A DNA stretch of 64,000 nucleotides, from contig NZ_CP047202.1 of assembly GCF_030408715.1 (NCBI RefSeq), positions 310,001-374,000 of the forward strand, written 5' to 3'. Origin of the DNA: Corynebacterium confusum (GTDB taxonomy: Bacteria > Actinomycetota > Actinomycetes > Mycobacteriales > Mycobacteriaceae). The translations under genes and the position numbers were made by a program. A model generated the notes under the pieces. That model was not told the origin of the DNA, searched no databases, and saw only the letters and a program-made list of their open reading frames with translations. This document shows, piece by piece, positions 27,885-36,574 of the stretch (positions within the stretch are counted from its first letter, which is position 1; the number at the start of each line of letters is the position of its first letter).

Positions 27885-28780
27885 CGGCCGAAGAGGAAGG
27901 CGATCACCAGCATCACCGGCAGCGCGGCGAAGGTAGTCAGGAAGACGACGTCGCGGGCGACGGTCTGGCCGCGCTGGAAGGTGGCCGCGTAGTTGTAGAC
28001 CTGCTGGGCCGTGGGCAGCGCGCAGAGGATAACTGCGGCGTAAGTGGCGTCGGCGCTCAGGCCGAAGATGCTCGCCAGGCCGAAGGCCGCCAGCGGCATG
28101 CCTACCAGTTTCAGGAGCGTCGCCGTCGCGGTGGGGCGGCGCGCGGAGGGGTCGGAAAGCACCCCGGAGGTCTTCAGGGAGGCACCGAAGCTCATCAGGA
28201 TCATGGGGATGGACGCCCCGCCCAGCAGGCCGATGGGCTCCATGATGGGCGCGGGGATTTCCCAGCCGCGCCAGGCCACGATAAAGCCCAGGAAGCTGGC
28301 CACCACCATGGGGGAGAGCAGCCCAGTCTTGATCCCTCCCAGCAGGGACTTGCCGCCCAGCGCGCCCAGGATGAGCGGGGTGAACAGGACCATCTGGATG
28401 AAGACGACGGGGATGGCGTACGTGGAATCGCCCAGCACGTAGGTGCTCACCGGCAGGCCGATGTTGACGGAGTTGAAGTAGCTGGCCGCGGCCGCGCCGG
28501 AGGCGATATCCGGCAGGGACTGGCGGAAGTGCAGGGCCGCGTAGACGGCAGCGACCACCACGGTCGCCCCGATGACCACCAGGATGACCGGGGAGAAGAC
28601 TACCCCGGGATCCGAGCGCGCCACGGAGTGGAAGAGCAAAGCCGGGGTCGCGGCGTAGAAGGCCACCCGGTTGAACATCAGGCGCTCGCGATCGGAGCCG
28701 ATAACCCCGCGTACGGCGAGCACCCAGCCGACGAAGATGACGGCCAGGATGATGGCAAACCCGGTGATAACCCCTAGCAT
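27881..28780 (-). CDS. AEC-family permease (auxin efflux carrier type)
   Basis: Membrane protein of 299 residues with about ten helices. The N-terminal half has the family block NRVAFYAATPALLFHSVA, the middle has YFNSVNIGLPVSTYVLGDS, and the C-terminal half has ALPTAQQVYNYAATFQRG. Family members export small organic acids such as malate or malonate. The substrate here is not known. It is transcribed toward the DUF4229 gene. Confidence 0.88.
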   Translation of the reverse strand: MLGVITGFAIILAVIFVGWVLAVRGVIGSDRERLMFNRVAFYAATPALLFHSVARSDPGVVFSPVILVVIGATVVVAAVYAALHFRQSLPDIASGAAAASYFNSVNIGLPVSTYVLGDSTYAIPVVFIQMVLFTPLILGALGGKSLLGGIKTGLLSPMVVASFLGFIVAWRGWEIPAPIMEPIGLLGGASIPMILMSFGASLKTSGVLSDPSARRPTATATLLKLVGMPLAAFGLASIFGLSADATYAAVILCALPTAQQVYNYAATFQRGQTVARDVVFLTTFAALPVMLVIAFLFGR

Positions 28781-28814
28781 CTAGCGCACCTTTCCTGCAG
28801 TCGGTGGATCCTGC

Positions 28815-29711
28815 CTAGACGATGACCAGCGCGATGGCTACGACCACGGCCCAGATGAGCATGGCCCGGCCGGCCATGCCGAGGACCGGGATGAGCTCCC
28901 GACCCTGGGCGCCGCGGTTGACGGTGCGCACCGCGCCGAGCGCGAACGGGAAGTAGACCAGGCCCAGTAGCGCCAGCCAGGAGTTGAAGGCGATGCCGAT
29001 AGTCAGCAGTACCGGCAACAGCAGGAGCACGGTAAACAGTAGGCGGGCTCGCTCGTTGCCCAGGGTGACGGCCAAGGTGATCTTGCCGGTGGCGGCGTCC
29101 GAGGGGATATCGCGGATGTTATTGGCCAGGTTGACCGCGGAACTCATCGCGCCAACGCCCACGGCCAGGGCGAGGCCGGTCCAGGAGATGCGGCCGGCCT
29201 GGGTGAACTCGGTGCCCAGCACGGCCACCAGACCGAAGAAGATGAAGACGGCGACCTCGCCGAGTCCGCGGTAGCCATAGGGGTTCTTGCCGCCGGTATA
29301 AAACCACGCGCCGGCGATGCACAGCGCGCCGACGAGGATGAACCACCAGGCACCCGCCCACAGGGACAGGATGATGCCGGCGGCACCGGCCACGGCGAAG
29401 CAGCCGAAGGCGGCGTACTTGACGTGGGCGGGCTTGGCGAGCCCGCCGCCGGTGAGCCGCTGCGGGCCGGAGCGGTCATCGTCGGTGCCGCGGATGCCGT
29501 CCGAGTAGTCGTTGGCAAAATTGACGCCGACGATGAGCGCCCAGGCCACGATGAGCGCGAGCAGGGCCCGCCCGAGGTGGGCTTGCCCCAGCGAGGCGGC
29601 CGCGCCGGTGCCGGCGACGACCGGGGCGAAAGCGTTGGCCCAGGTGTGCGGCCGGGCCCCTTCAATCCAATCCGCGCGGGTGGCGGAGTACTTCTTTCCA
29701 GCAGCTGACAT
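28815..29711 (-). CDS. menA: 1,4-dihydroxy-2-naphthoate polyprenyltransferase
   Basis: UbiA-family membrane enzyme of 298 residues attaching the polyprenyl chain to 1,4-dihydroxy-2-naphthoate to give demethylmenaquinone. The first aspartate motif is NFANDYSDGIRGTDDDR and the second lies in NNIRDIPSDAATGK. About eight helices. ATG 29711 is chosen because CACAAT lies 7 bases upstream on this strand; ATG 29720 would add three residues. Confidence 0.95.
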   Translation of the reverse strand: MSAAGKKYSATRADWIEGARPHTWANAFAPVVAGTGAAASLGQAHLGRALLALIVAWALIVGVNFANDYSDGIRGTDDDRSGPQRLTGGGLAKPAHVKYAAFGCFAVAGAAGIILSLWAGAWWFILVGALCIAGAWFYTGGKNPYGYRGLGEVAVFIFFGLVAVLGTEFTQAGRISWTGLALAVGVGAMSSAVNLANNIRDIPSDAATGKITLAVTLGNERARLLFTVLLLLPVLLTIGIAFNSWLALLGLVYFPFALGAVRTVNRGAQGRELIPVLGMAGRAMLIWAVVVAIALVIV

Positions 29712-29824
29712 ACAGCCCATTGTGCCACGCGCTCAGTTAGCGCTTTAACTAACTGCCGTCCCAGAGCCAGCCGGAATCCCAACCGTCCTTCCCGAAAGTG
29801 CTCGTTCCAACCCGTCGAAGTCAA

Positions 29825-29865
29825 CTTCCCACTTAACTTCCCACAGTGTTATGTTAAGTGGGAAG
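29825..29865. repeat. Inverted repeat between menA and the metal ABC operon
   Basis: CTTCCCACTTAAC (29825-29837) is exactly inverted as GTTAAGTGGGAAG (29853-29865), 13-bp arms and a 15-base loop. Inside the left arm the string AACTTCCCAC occurs twice in tandem (29823-29844). There is no T tract. It could end the ABC operon transcript or act as a site upstream of menA. Confidence 0.6.
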
Positions 29866-29893
29866 CTGGTGTAGCAGCCATGTTCTATTGTGC

Positions 29894-30730
29894 TCAGATG
29901 TAGCGTCGGGTGTTCTGCCGGCTGCGCCACGCATAGACACCGAGGGCAGCGGCGAAGACCACGGCGTTGGCTACGGTCATGGCGGCGGAGGTGGCAGCCT
30001 GGAGATGATAGGCGGCCCAGAAGCCGGCGATGGCCGTGCCGGTTGCTACCAGGCAGGCGAGACCCAGCATGGGCAGCACGCGGTGGGCTAGCAGCCGGGC
30101 GGTGATGGCGGGGAAGACCATGAGCGCGATGACCAGCATGGCGCCGGCGGCGTGGAAGGCCGCGGTGGCGCTGAATGCCACCAGAGCCATGAACGCGGTG
30201 TGCAGGCCGCGCCCGCCTATTGCCTGGATGCGGCAGAACTCGGCGTCGAAGGAGCTAGCCGTCAGCCGCGGGAAAGCCACGGCGACAAAGGCGGCGTTGA
30301 TGATGAGCACGGTCAGCATGACCCAGAGGTAGTTCGGGTTGGCGAAGACCGCCAGGTTGAGATCCCCCACCAGCACGGTGTGCACGTCCAAGTGGACGTG
30401 GCTCATCTTGGTCGAAATCAGGATGGTGCCGAAGGCGAAGAGGGCGGGGAATACCAGCCCTAGGGAGGCATCGCCGGTGACCAGCTTGGCGCGGCCGAGC
30501 CACTCGGTGAGCAGGGCGACAGCCAGCCCGCCGAGCGCGGCGGTCAGCAGGAGCCAGGGGGAGCCGATATCCGCGGTGAACAGGTAGCCCACGGCGATAC
30601 CGGGCAGGACCGCGTGGCCGATGCCGTCGATGACCATGGACTCGCCCTTCAGCACGACGAAGATCCCGGGGATAGCGCAGGCTAGCGAGGTCAGGATGGC
30701 CAGCAAACAGGCGGAAAAAGCGAGACTCAT
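29894..30730 (-). CDS. Metal ABC transporter permease (second)
   Basis: ABC-3 family permease of 278 residues with about eight helices; typical stretches are VLKGESMVIDGIGHAVLPGI near the N terminus and AMLVIALMVFPAITARLLA. Its start overlaps the end of the preceding permease gene by 4 bases. With the ATPase and binding protein of the same operon it forms a manganese- or zinc-type importer. It is the last gene of the four-gene unit. Confidence 0.9.
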   Translation of the reverse strand: MSLAFSACLLAILTSLACAIPGIFVVLKGESMVIDGIGHAVLPGIAVGYLFTADIGSPWLLLTAALGGLAVALLTEWLGRAKLVTGDASLGLVFPALFAFGTILISTKMSHVHLDVHTVLVGDLNLAVFANPNYLWVMLTVLIINAAFVAVAFPRLTASSFDAEFCRIQAIGGRGLHTAFMALVAFSATAAFHAAGAMLVIALMVFPAITARLLAHRVLPMLGLACLVATGTAIAGFWAAYHLQAATSAAMTVANAVVFAAALGVYAWRSRQNTRRYI

Positions 30731-31599
30731 GCGCGCACCTCCTGGCGGCGGTTAAGGCCCGTGCGGGCGAAGGATACGGCCACGAGGGCGGCCTGGACGA
30801 GGACGATGACTGGACCGGTGGGCAGCGGTCCGTAGGCGATGGAGATGTAGCACCCGACCGCGGCGGCCAGCCCGCCGAAGGCGGCGGACAGGGCAATGAA
30901 CGGGAGCAGGCGGGTGGTCCACTGCCGGGCGGCGGCAGCCGGGGCGATGACCACGGCCACCATCAACACCACGCCGGAGACTTTGACCCCGGAGACCGTG
31001 ACCACCGTGAGCGCGAGGAAGCTTAACCAGTCCAGCACCCGGACGGGCAGGCCGGCCACCTGTGCAAAGGAGACGTCAAAGACGACGGCAGACTGTTTAT
31101 CGTGTACCCAAGAAAGAATCAACAATGTGCCGACGCCAATGACGAGTATGAGGCTCACATCGGCGCGCGTGAGGGTGGAGGCATTCCCCAGCAGGTAGTC
31201 CTGGATGCCGGCCTTGCCGGGCAGGGGGTGGCGGGAAATGTACTGCATCAACAGCATGCCGAGTGAGAAGAATGTGGTTAAGGTGGCCGCCATGGCCGCG
31301 TCCGGGCGCAGCGGGGTGCGGCGTACTAGGGCGTTGATGATCGCCACGGCGAGCACCCCGGAAAGCACCGAGCCGACGACGAGCGCCAGCGGGTTACGGC
31401 CGTTTAGCCCCAGCATGGTGGCGGCGAGGAAGGCGACGAGCAGGCCGGGCAGGGCGGAGTGCGAAATCGCATCCGCCAGCAGCGACTGGCGCCGCAGGTA
31501 AATCAGCGGCCCCAGCGCCCCGGCGCACACGCCTAGGCCCACGGTGCCAACGAGGGCCTGCGTGTAGGTGTAGTTGTCTAAGAGATCGAGCGGGTTCAT
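30727..31599 (-). CDS. Metal ABC transporter permease (first)
   Basis: ABC-3 family permease of 290 residues with eight or nine helices; GPLIYLRRQSLLADAISHSALPG is the characteristic N-terminal block. Both ends overlap the neighbours by 4 bases, so the operon is tightly coupled. It pairs with the downstream permease to form the heteromeric membrane channel. Confidence 0.9.
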   Translation of the reverse strand: MNPLDLLDNYTYTQALVGTVGLGVCAGALGPLIYLRRQSLLADAISHSALPGLLVAFLAATMLGLNGRNPLALVVGSVLSGVLAVAIINALVRRTPLRPDAAMAATLTTFFSLGMLLMQYISRHPLPGKAGIQDYLLGNASTLTRADVSLILVIGVGTLLILSWVHDKQSAVVFDVSFAQVAGLPVRVLDWLSFLALTVVTVSGVKVSGVVLMVAVVIAPAAAARQWTTRLLPFIALSAAFGGLAAAVGCYISIAYGPLPTGPVIVLVQAALVAVSFARTGLNRRQEVRA

Positions 31600-32363
31600 G
31601 CAGGCAGCCCGAACATCTCATTGACCACGGAATCCTGCAGGGCCTCAGCTACCGGGCCGGTGGCCAGCACGCGGCCGTGGCCGAGGGCTACCACGTCGTC
31701 GCAGTAGTGGGTGACCTCCGCGAGGTTGTGGTGGACCAGCAGGACCGCGGCGCCGTCGTCGCGCCGGGCGCGGATGATGGCCATGATGGCGTCCTGACTG
31801 GCGGCGTCCACGCCGGCGAAGGGCTCGTCCAGGATGAGCAGGTCGGGTTCGTTCACCAAGGTGCGCGCCAGAAGTGTGCGCTGGCGCTGCCCGCCGGACA
31901 GTTGCCCGATGGGCATGTGCGCATGGCTATCCATCCCGGTTTCGTGCAGGGCCTTCGTCGCGGCCTCGCGGTCCGTGCGGCCGGGCCACTGCCACCAGTG
32001 CAGGCGCGGCAGCCGGCCCATGCGCACAACATCGGTCACGGTGGCGGGGAACTGCCAGTCGACGTCCGTGTGCTGGGGCATATAGCCCAGCCGCTGGCGG
32101 AAGTGGTCGAGGGACTGCCCGTCGAAGGACAGCTCATCCGCCGCCAGCGGCTTGATCAGCCCGGTGAGGGTCTTGACCAGCGTGGACTTGCCCGCGCCGT
32201 TGGCGCCGACCAGCCCCGTAATGGCCCCGCGGCGCAGCGCGAAGGAGGCGTCTTCCAGAATTGCGTGCCGGCCGTAGCCGGCGGTCAGGTGGCTGACGCG
32301 GAGCATCGCCCGGTCGCAGTCGCTGTTGCTGCGTTCCCGCGGCACCTGGTGAAGCGCGGACAT
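31596..32363 (-). CDS. Metal ABC transporter ATP-binding protein
   Basis: ATPase of about 255 residues: Walker A GANGAGKSTLVKTL, signature LSGGQRQRTLLARTL, Walker B LLILDEPFAGVD and the switch histidine in VLLVHHNLAEV. ATG 32363 begins one base after the stop of the binding-protein gene, so coupling is likely. It powers import by the two permeases encoded next. Confidence 0.93.
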   Translation of the reverse strand: MSALHQVPRERSNSDCDRAMLRVSHLTAGYGRHAILEDASFALRRGAITGLVGANGAGKSTLVKTLTGLIKPLAADELSFDGQSLDHFRQRLGYMPQHTDVDWQFPATVTDVVRMGRLPRLHWWQWPGRTDREAATKALHETGMDSHAHMPIGQLSGGQRQRTLLARTLVNEPDLLILDEPFAGVDAASQDAIMAIIRARRDDGAAVLLVHHNLAEVTHYCDDVVALGHGRVLATGPVAEALQDSVVNEMFGLPA

Positions 32364-32364
32364 T

Positions 32365-33327
32365 TTAGGACAGCGCCTCCGCAACGGCCTCGGCGTTGTG
32401 CTGGAAGGCGCCCAGGTAGGTATCCGTCGGCGCGGTCGGGCCTAGCGTATCGGCGAAAAGCTCCTGGTCGGAGACGTGAACGTCCCAGTCGCGGGAGTGG
32501 ACTGCCTCCTTCAGGGAGGTAATGGCCTGCGGATTGGCCTGGTTGTCCTGGAAGATGACCGGCACCTTCTCCTTGGCGATGGTGTCAGCCAGCTCGGAGA
32601 TCTGTGTCGGCGACAGCGCGGCCTCGGTGGTGACGAAGTCCGTGGCGTGGACTTCGAAGTTGAAGGTCTTGCCGAAGTAGTTGAAGGCGTCGTGGCCCGT
32701 GATCAGCACGCGTGGGTCGGCGCCCTCGAGCGCTTTTTCAGCCTTCGAGTGGGCGTCGGCGATCTTTTCTTCGTAAGAGTCGGCGGCCTTCTCGTAATCC
32801 GCGGCGTTGTCCGCGTCGATCTCGCCGAGCTTGTCGCCGATTTCGTCGACCACCTGGGACCACAGCTGCGGGCTGTTCCAGATGTGCGGGTCGTAGAGCT
32901 TTTCGCCCTCCGGGCCCTGTTCCGGCCAGGGCAACAGGTCGCGCTTGTCGAGCTTCTCGCCGACGCCCAGCTGCTTGTTGCCCAGGGACTCGAGCTGGTC
33001 GATCATCTGGGCCTCGAGGTGCAGGCCGTTCCACAGGACCAGGTCGGAGTCGCGCATGGCCTCCATGTCCTGGGTGGTGGGCTGGTAGGTGTGCGGGTCG
33101 CCGCCCGGGCCGACCATGGTAGTGACCTCGGCGTCCGGGGCGATATTGTGCACGGCGTCGGCCAGGTAGCCGGTGGTGGCGAAGACGGTCAGGGGTTTGC
33201 CCGCGCTGCCCGCCGATCCGGCGGATTCTGCGGAGTCGGACGAGCAGGCGGTCAGGGTGGCAGTCAGGGTGGCAGTCAGGGTAGCCAACGTCAGGGCCGT
33301 AGCGGCCAGGGAAGTGCGACGTTTCAC
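32365..33327 (-). CDS. Metal-binding lipoprotein of a manganese-type ABC transporter
   Basis: Cluster A-I substrate-binding protein of about 320 residues. The signal peptide contains a TATL repeat and ends in a TACSS lipobox. Metal ligands of the family are in place: GGDPHTYQPT, DPHIWNSP, GHDAFNYFG and the aspartate of FADTLG. There is no histidine-rich loop of the kind seen in zinc transporters, which points to manganese or iron. GTG 33327 is chosen with AAGGAGG 10 bases upstream; GTG 33339 overlaps that site. Divergent from the MntR-like regulator. Confidence 0.9.
   Translation of the reverse strand: MKRRTSLAATALTLATLTATLTATLTACSSDSAESAGSAGSAGKPLTVFATTGYLADAVHNIAPDAEVTTMVGPGGDPHTYQPTTQDMEAMRDSDLVLWNGLHLEAQMIDQLESLGNKQLGVGEKLDKRDLLPWPEQGPEGEKLYDPHIWNSPQLWSQVVDEIGDKLGEIDADNAADYEKAADSYEEKIADAHSKAEKALEGADPRVLITGHDAFNYFGKTFNFEVHATDFVTTEAALSPTQISELADTIAKEKVPVIFQDNQANPQAITSLKEAVHSRDWDVHVSDQELFADTLGPTAPTDTYLGAFQHNAEAVAEALS
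33251..33286 (-). repeat. 12-bp tandem repeats in the signal-peptide coding region
   Basis: GTCAGGGTGGCA occurs at 33251-33262 and 33263-33274, with a near copy GTCAGGGTAGCC at 33275-33286. Each unit adds four residues (Ala-Thr-Leu-Thr) to the hydrophobic core of the lipoprotein signal peptide, in frame. Confidence 0.85.
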
Positions 33328-33339
33328 CGTGGGTGCCAC

Positions 33340-33446
33340 CTCCTTTCAAGAATATAGAAATGAATGTCGGAGTTCAATTACATGAACAACTAAGACAGTA
33401 CACAGTGAACACCGCGCTCTGCAACGAGCTAGCTAAAATAGCCCCT
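33340..33446. promoter_or_regulatory. Divergent promoters and candidate MntR operator
   Basis: On the minus strand TTGAAC (33372-33377) and TATATT (33351-33356) make a -35/-10 pair with a 15-base spacer in front of the metal transporter. The palindrome GTTCAATTACATGAAC (33372-33387) overlaps this -35, and another TGAAC half lies at about 33406-33410. On the plus strand TAAAAT (33434-33439) lies 7 bases before the regulator start codon. The palindrome is a good candidate binding site for the divergent regulator. Confidence 0.55.
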
Positions 33447-34133
33447 ATGCATGTCAGCGATCTGCCCGAACGCACGCAGGACTACCTGAAGGTCCTGTGG
33501 GACTATGAGGAGCACCACGGCGAGGGCACCCCCATGGCGCTAGGCGAGCTCGCCACCGCACTGCAGCAGAAGCTGCCCACGGCCTCCGAGGCGGTCAAAC
33601 GCCTGGCCAAGCAGAAGCTCGTGGTCCACGAGCGCTACTTCGGCGTGGGGCTGACCCCGACCGGCCGCGAGCTGGCCGTGGTGATGGCGCGGCGCCACCG
33701 CCTGCTAGAGACTTTCCTGGTGCGCACCCTCGGCTACAGCTGGGACGAAGTCCACGCCGAAGCGGACGCCTTGGAGCACGCCACCTCCGATCGCTTCGTC
33801 GACGCTATCGATGCCCACCTGGGGCACCCGGTCCGCGACCCGCACGGCGATCCCATCCCGCGCGCCGACGGCAGTTCGGAGCCGCTGTCACCGCAACGCC
33901 TCGCCCAGGCAGAACCCGGGGCAGAGGTGATCCTCGAGCAGGTCAACGACTCCGACCCGGAGCTGCTGCGCTACCTCGACCGCTTCGCCGTGCACCCGGG
34001 ATCGGCCTTGCGCGTGGTCGCCGCCCCCATGGCCGGGCTGTTAGAGGTGGAAACCTCCGCCGGGGCCACCTTCACCGTGGCAGAGGGCGTGGCCCAGGAA
34101 ATGGTCGTCCGGCCGGCGGATAAAGACAGCTAG
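33447..34133 (+). CDS. mntR: DtxR-family manganese-responsive regulator (MntR-like)
   Basis: Protein of 228 residues with the three-domain DtxR layout. Residues 1-70 are the winged helix (RTQDYLKVLWDYEEHHG, PTASEAVKRLAKQKLV). Residues 70-130 are the metal-binding and dimerisation domain (ARRHRLLETFLVRTLGYSWDEVHAEADALEHATSD). The C-terminal SH3-like domain is FeoA-type. Divergence from a manganese-type transporter supports an MntR role, repressing uptake when metal is plentiful. ATG 33447 follows TAAAAT by 7 bases (leaderless). It could instead sense iron. Confidence 0.85.
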   Translation: MHVSDLPERTQDYLKVLWDYEEHHGEGTPMALGELATALQQKLPTASEAVKRLAKQKLVVHERYFGVGLTPTGRELAVVMARRHRLLETFLVRTLGYSWDEVHAEADALEHATSDRFVDAIDAHLGHPVRDPHGDPIPRADGSSEPLSPQRLAQAEPGAEVILEQVNDSDPELLRYLDRFAVHPGSALRVVAAPMAGLLEVETSAGATFTVAEGVAQEMVVRPADKDS

Positions 34134-34144
34134 ACTGGGCAGGT

Positions 34145-35080
34145 ATGACTTCCCGCGTAGTTTTAGGCTGTACCTCCATGACCCCGCACTCCTACCCGGA
34201 TTCCCCGCGCCGGGCGGAGATGGTCGACGTCCTGCGCGGCGCGCTGGCAGCCGGGGTGGATACCTTTGACACCTCGGAGATTCAGGGCCCGTTTACCGGC
34301 GAGGAACTGCTGGGCGAGGCCCTGGGCGGCCGCGGCACCGTGGTCACCAAATTCGGCTGGGAGATAGAAGACGGCACCCCGACCGGCCGGCTCAACTCCC
34401 GCCCGGGGGTCATCCGGGCCAGCGCCGAGGGCTCGCTGCGGCGGCTCGGAAGGGACCAATTGGACGTCTACCTCCAGCACCGCGTGGACCCCCAGGTGCC
34501 CATCGAGGAGGTCGCGGGTACTATCGGCGAGCTCATTCAGGAAGGCAAGGTTGCCCGCTTCGGCCTGTGTGAGGCCGCCCCGGATACCATCCGCCGCGCG
34601 CACGCGGAATGTCCGCTAAGCGTTATCCAGCACGAATACTCGCTGTGGACCCGCGGCCCGGAGGCCACCGTCCTGCCGGTCGCCCGGGAGCTGGGCCTGG
34701 ATGTTATGGCTTATTCCCCGCTGGGCAAGGGCTTTTTGGCCGGCTCGGCCCAGCCGAACGATGACTCCTCGTCGCCGCGCCTGCACGCGGAGAACTTCGC
34801 GGCGAACCAGCAGCTGGCTCAGGCCCTCTTCGCGCTGGCCGAGGAGTGGGGGATGACCTCGGCGCAGCTCGCGCTGGGCTGGCTGCTGGCCCAGGGTGCG
34901 GACATCTACCCGGTGGCCGGCAGCACCAACCTGGAGCGCATCCGCGCCAACGCCGCGGCACAGCCGCTGGGCCCGGCCCAGGTCGAGGCCGTCGATGCCG
35001 CCGTGGCCGCCCACCCCGTGGCCGGCGCACGCTACACGGACAAGCACCTGTCGTTTATGGACGCCGGCCTGGAAAACTAG
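34145..35080 (+). CDS. Aldo/keto reductase
   Basis: Reductase of 311 residues with the TIM-barrel core of the AKR superfamily. Visible are the GVDTFDTSEIQGP region holding the catalytic aspartate, VVTKFGWE with the conserved lysine, VYLQHRVDP with the active-site histidine, and VMAYSPLGKGFLAG. In the usual DTAxxYG motif the tyrosine position reads GP within IQGPFTGEELLG, so the catalytic tyrosine may be replaced. ATG 34145 lies 8 bases after TAGACT (34131-34136), a leaderless pattern. Substrate unknown. Confidence 0.87.
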   Translation: MTSRVVLGCTSMTPHSYPDSPRRAEMVDVLRGALAAGVDTFDTSEIQGPFTGEELLGEALGGRGTVVTKFGWEIEDGTPTGRLNSRPGVIRASAEGSLRRLGRDQLDVYLQHRVDPQVPIEEVAGTIGELIQEGKVARFGLCEAAPDTIRRAHAECPLSVIQHEYSLWTRGPEATVLPVARELGLDVMAYSPLGKGFLAGSAQPNDDSSSPRLHAENFAANQQLAQALFALAEEWGMTSAQLALGWLLAQGADIYPVAGSTNLERIRANAAAQPLGPAQVEAVDAAVAAHPVAGARYTDKHLSFMDAGLEN

Positions 35081-35095
35081 GCCGGCGCTATCGGC

Positions 35096-35230
35096 CTAGC
35101 CGGCGACGGCGGGCTCGGGGACTGGGGCGGGCGTGGCCTTGGGCCGGCTGAGGCGCCGCAGCGCGGCAGTCAAGACCAGCTGGATTGGCCCGCGGAAGAA
35201 CTTGGACAGCCATAGGCGGCTAAAGGCCAC
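35096..35230 (-). pseudogene. Possible C-terminal remnant of a DUF418-like membrane protein
   Basis: The minus strand encodes 44 residues with FSRLWLSKFFRGPIQLVLT and ALRRLSRPK, resembling the last helix and the W..F.RGPLEW block that end DUF418 membrane proteins. No matching upstream domain is present. The preceding minus-strand sequence (to 35411) reads MLAPVTFHTPRLEFLLSQF in a different frame and stops. The 331-base gap 35081-35411 is thus best read as decayed coding sequence, though a short real gene cannot be excluded. Confidence 0.35.
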
Positions 35231-35411
35231 CAGGAAGGCGCAGGCGTACCTGGGCGGGCAGGAAGAGGCCGGCGCGGTAGAGGCGCGCCCCGTGTCCTTT
35301 ATTCATGTAGAGCCTTCTTTCTGCTTCGAATTGGCTGAGCAGAAACTCTAAACGCGGCGTGTGGAAAGTTACTGGGGCTAGCATGCGCGCTGGCCCCGAA
35401 GATTCCGCCAA

Positions 35412-36563
35412 CTAGCCCTGGAAGAGCTGGACCATTGCTTGGCGGTTGACCTTGCCCGGGCCGGTGGTGGGAAGCTCGTCCATCCGGCGCAGATCCTTGG
35501 GCAGCTGCCAGCGCGGGGTATCGGCTTCCTCGAGCGCGTCGATGATGTCTCCGCGGGAGGCCCAGCCGGTGTAGGCGGCCACGATGGCCTGGCCCAGCCG
35601 TGGGTGGGGGACACCGACCACGCAGACGTCGTTGACGCCGGGTACGGACTGGATGGCGCGCTCGAGCACCTCGGGGTGCAGCTTTAGCCCGCCCGAGTCG
35701 ATGATGTTGTCCAGCCGTCCGGTGACCTCCAGCCGGGCGGTCTCGCCCTGGCTGTGGAGGACGCCGCCGTCGGAGGTGGCGAACCAGCCGGGCTGGGCGA
35801 AGGCCGGGTGATCTGGCACGTTGCGGTAGCCGTGGGCGATGGTGGGCCCGCCCAGGTAGATACGGCCGTTATCCACGGTGACCTGGGTGCCGGGCAGCGC
35901 CTGGCCGTCGTAGACGCAGCCGCCGGCGGTCTCGGAGGAGCCGTAGGTGGTCACGACGGCGATGTCCAGCTTGGCCGCGGACGCGGCGAGCTGCGGGTGC
36001 AGGGCCGCGCCGCCGACCAGGATGGCGTCGAAGGCACGCAGCGCCTCGATGCCGGCCAGGGAGTCCAGTGCCTTGCCCAGCTGCATGGGGGTCAGGCCGG
36101 TGTAGAGGCGATCTCCGGTGCGGTTAAGTTCTGCGGCGGCGTGGGCGAAGGCGTCCACGTTGAAGCCTTCCGTTAGGTCCAGGCACCAGGGATCCACGCC
36201 GGCAACGAGCGAGCGGACCAGGACCTGGAGGCCGGCGATGTGGTGGGCGGGCATAGCCAGCAGCCACTGGCCGGGCCCGCCCAGGCGCTGGTGGGTGGCG
36301 TCCGCGCTGGCGACCAGGTTGACCGCGGTCAGCTGCGCGCCCTTCGGGGTGCCCGTGGACCCGGAGGTGGGCACCACCAGGGCGATGTCGGCGTCGATGG
36401 GCTGGCCGCAGCGCTGGGAATTGGTTAGCACCGTGGTTTTGGCGCGGTCCGTGGCGGGCACGGGCAGAAAAGACTTATGCCCCGCTATCGCTGCCTCCAG
36501 GTCGGGGAGGATGGCGGCGGGCCGGTCGGGGTGGACGGCTAGCGGGGCGAGGAGATGAGTCAC
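35412..36563 (-). CDS. menE: o-Succinylbenzoate-CoA ligase
   Basis: Adenylate-forming enzyme of about 383 residues activating o-succinylbenzoate with CoA. The phosphate loop is VPTSGSTGTPKGAQL, the A5 motif is YGSSETAGG, and the C-terminal part holds the hinge region GRLDNIIDSGGLKLHPEVLE and catalytic lysine region GPGKVNRQ. It is shorter than typical acyl-CoA ligases, as usual for actinobacterial MenE. GTG 36563 lies 8 bases after a TAAACT box; GTG 36569 is an alternative. Confidence 0.93.
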   Translation of the reverse strand: MTHLLAPLAVHPDRPAAILPDLEAAIAGHKSFLPVPATDRAKTTVLTNSQRCGQPIDADIALVVPTSGSTGTPKGAQLTAVNLVASADATHQRLGGPGQWLLAMPAHHIAGLQVLVRSLVAGVDPWCLDLTEGFNVDAFAHAAAELNRTGDRLYTGLTPMQLGKALDSLAGIEALRAFDAILVGGAALHPQLAASAAKLDIAVVTTYGSSETAGGCVYDGQALPGTQVTVDNGRIYLGGPTIAHGYRNVPDHPAFAQPGWFATSDGGVLHSQGETARLEVTGRLDNIIDSGGLKLHPEVLERAIQSVPGVNDVCVVGVPHPRLGQAIVAAYTGWASRGDIIDALEEADTPRWQLPKDLRRMDELPTTGPGKVNRQAMVQLFQG

Positions 36564-36574
36564 GGTCACACAGT

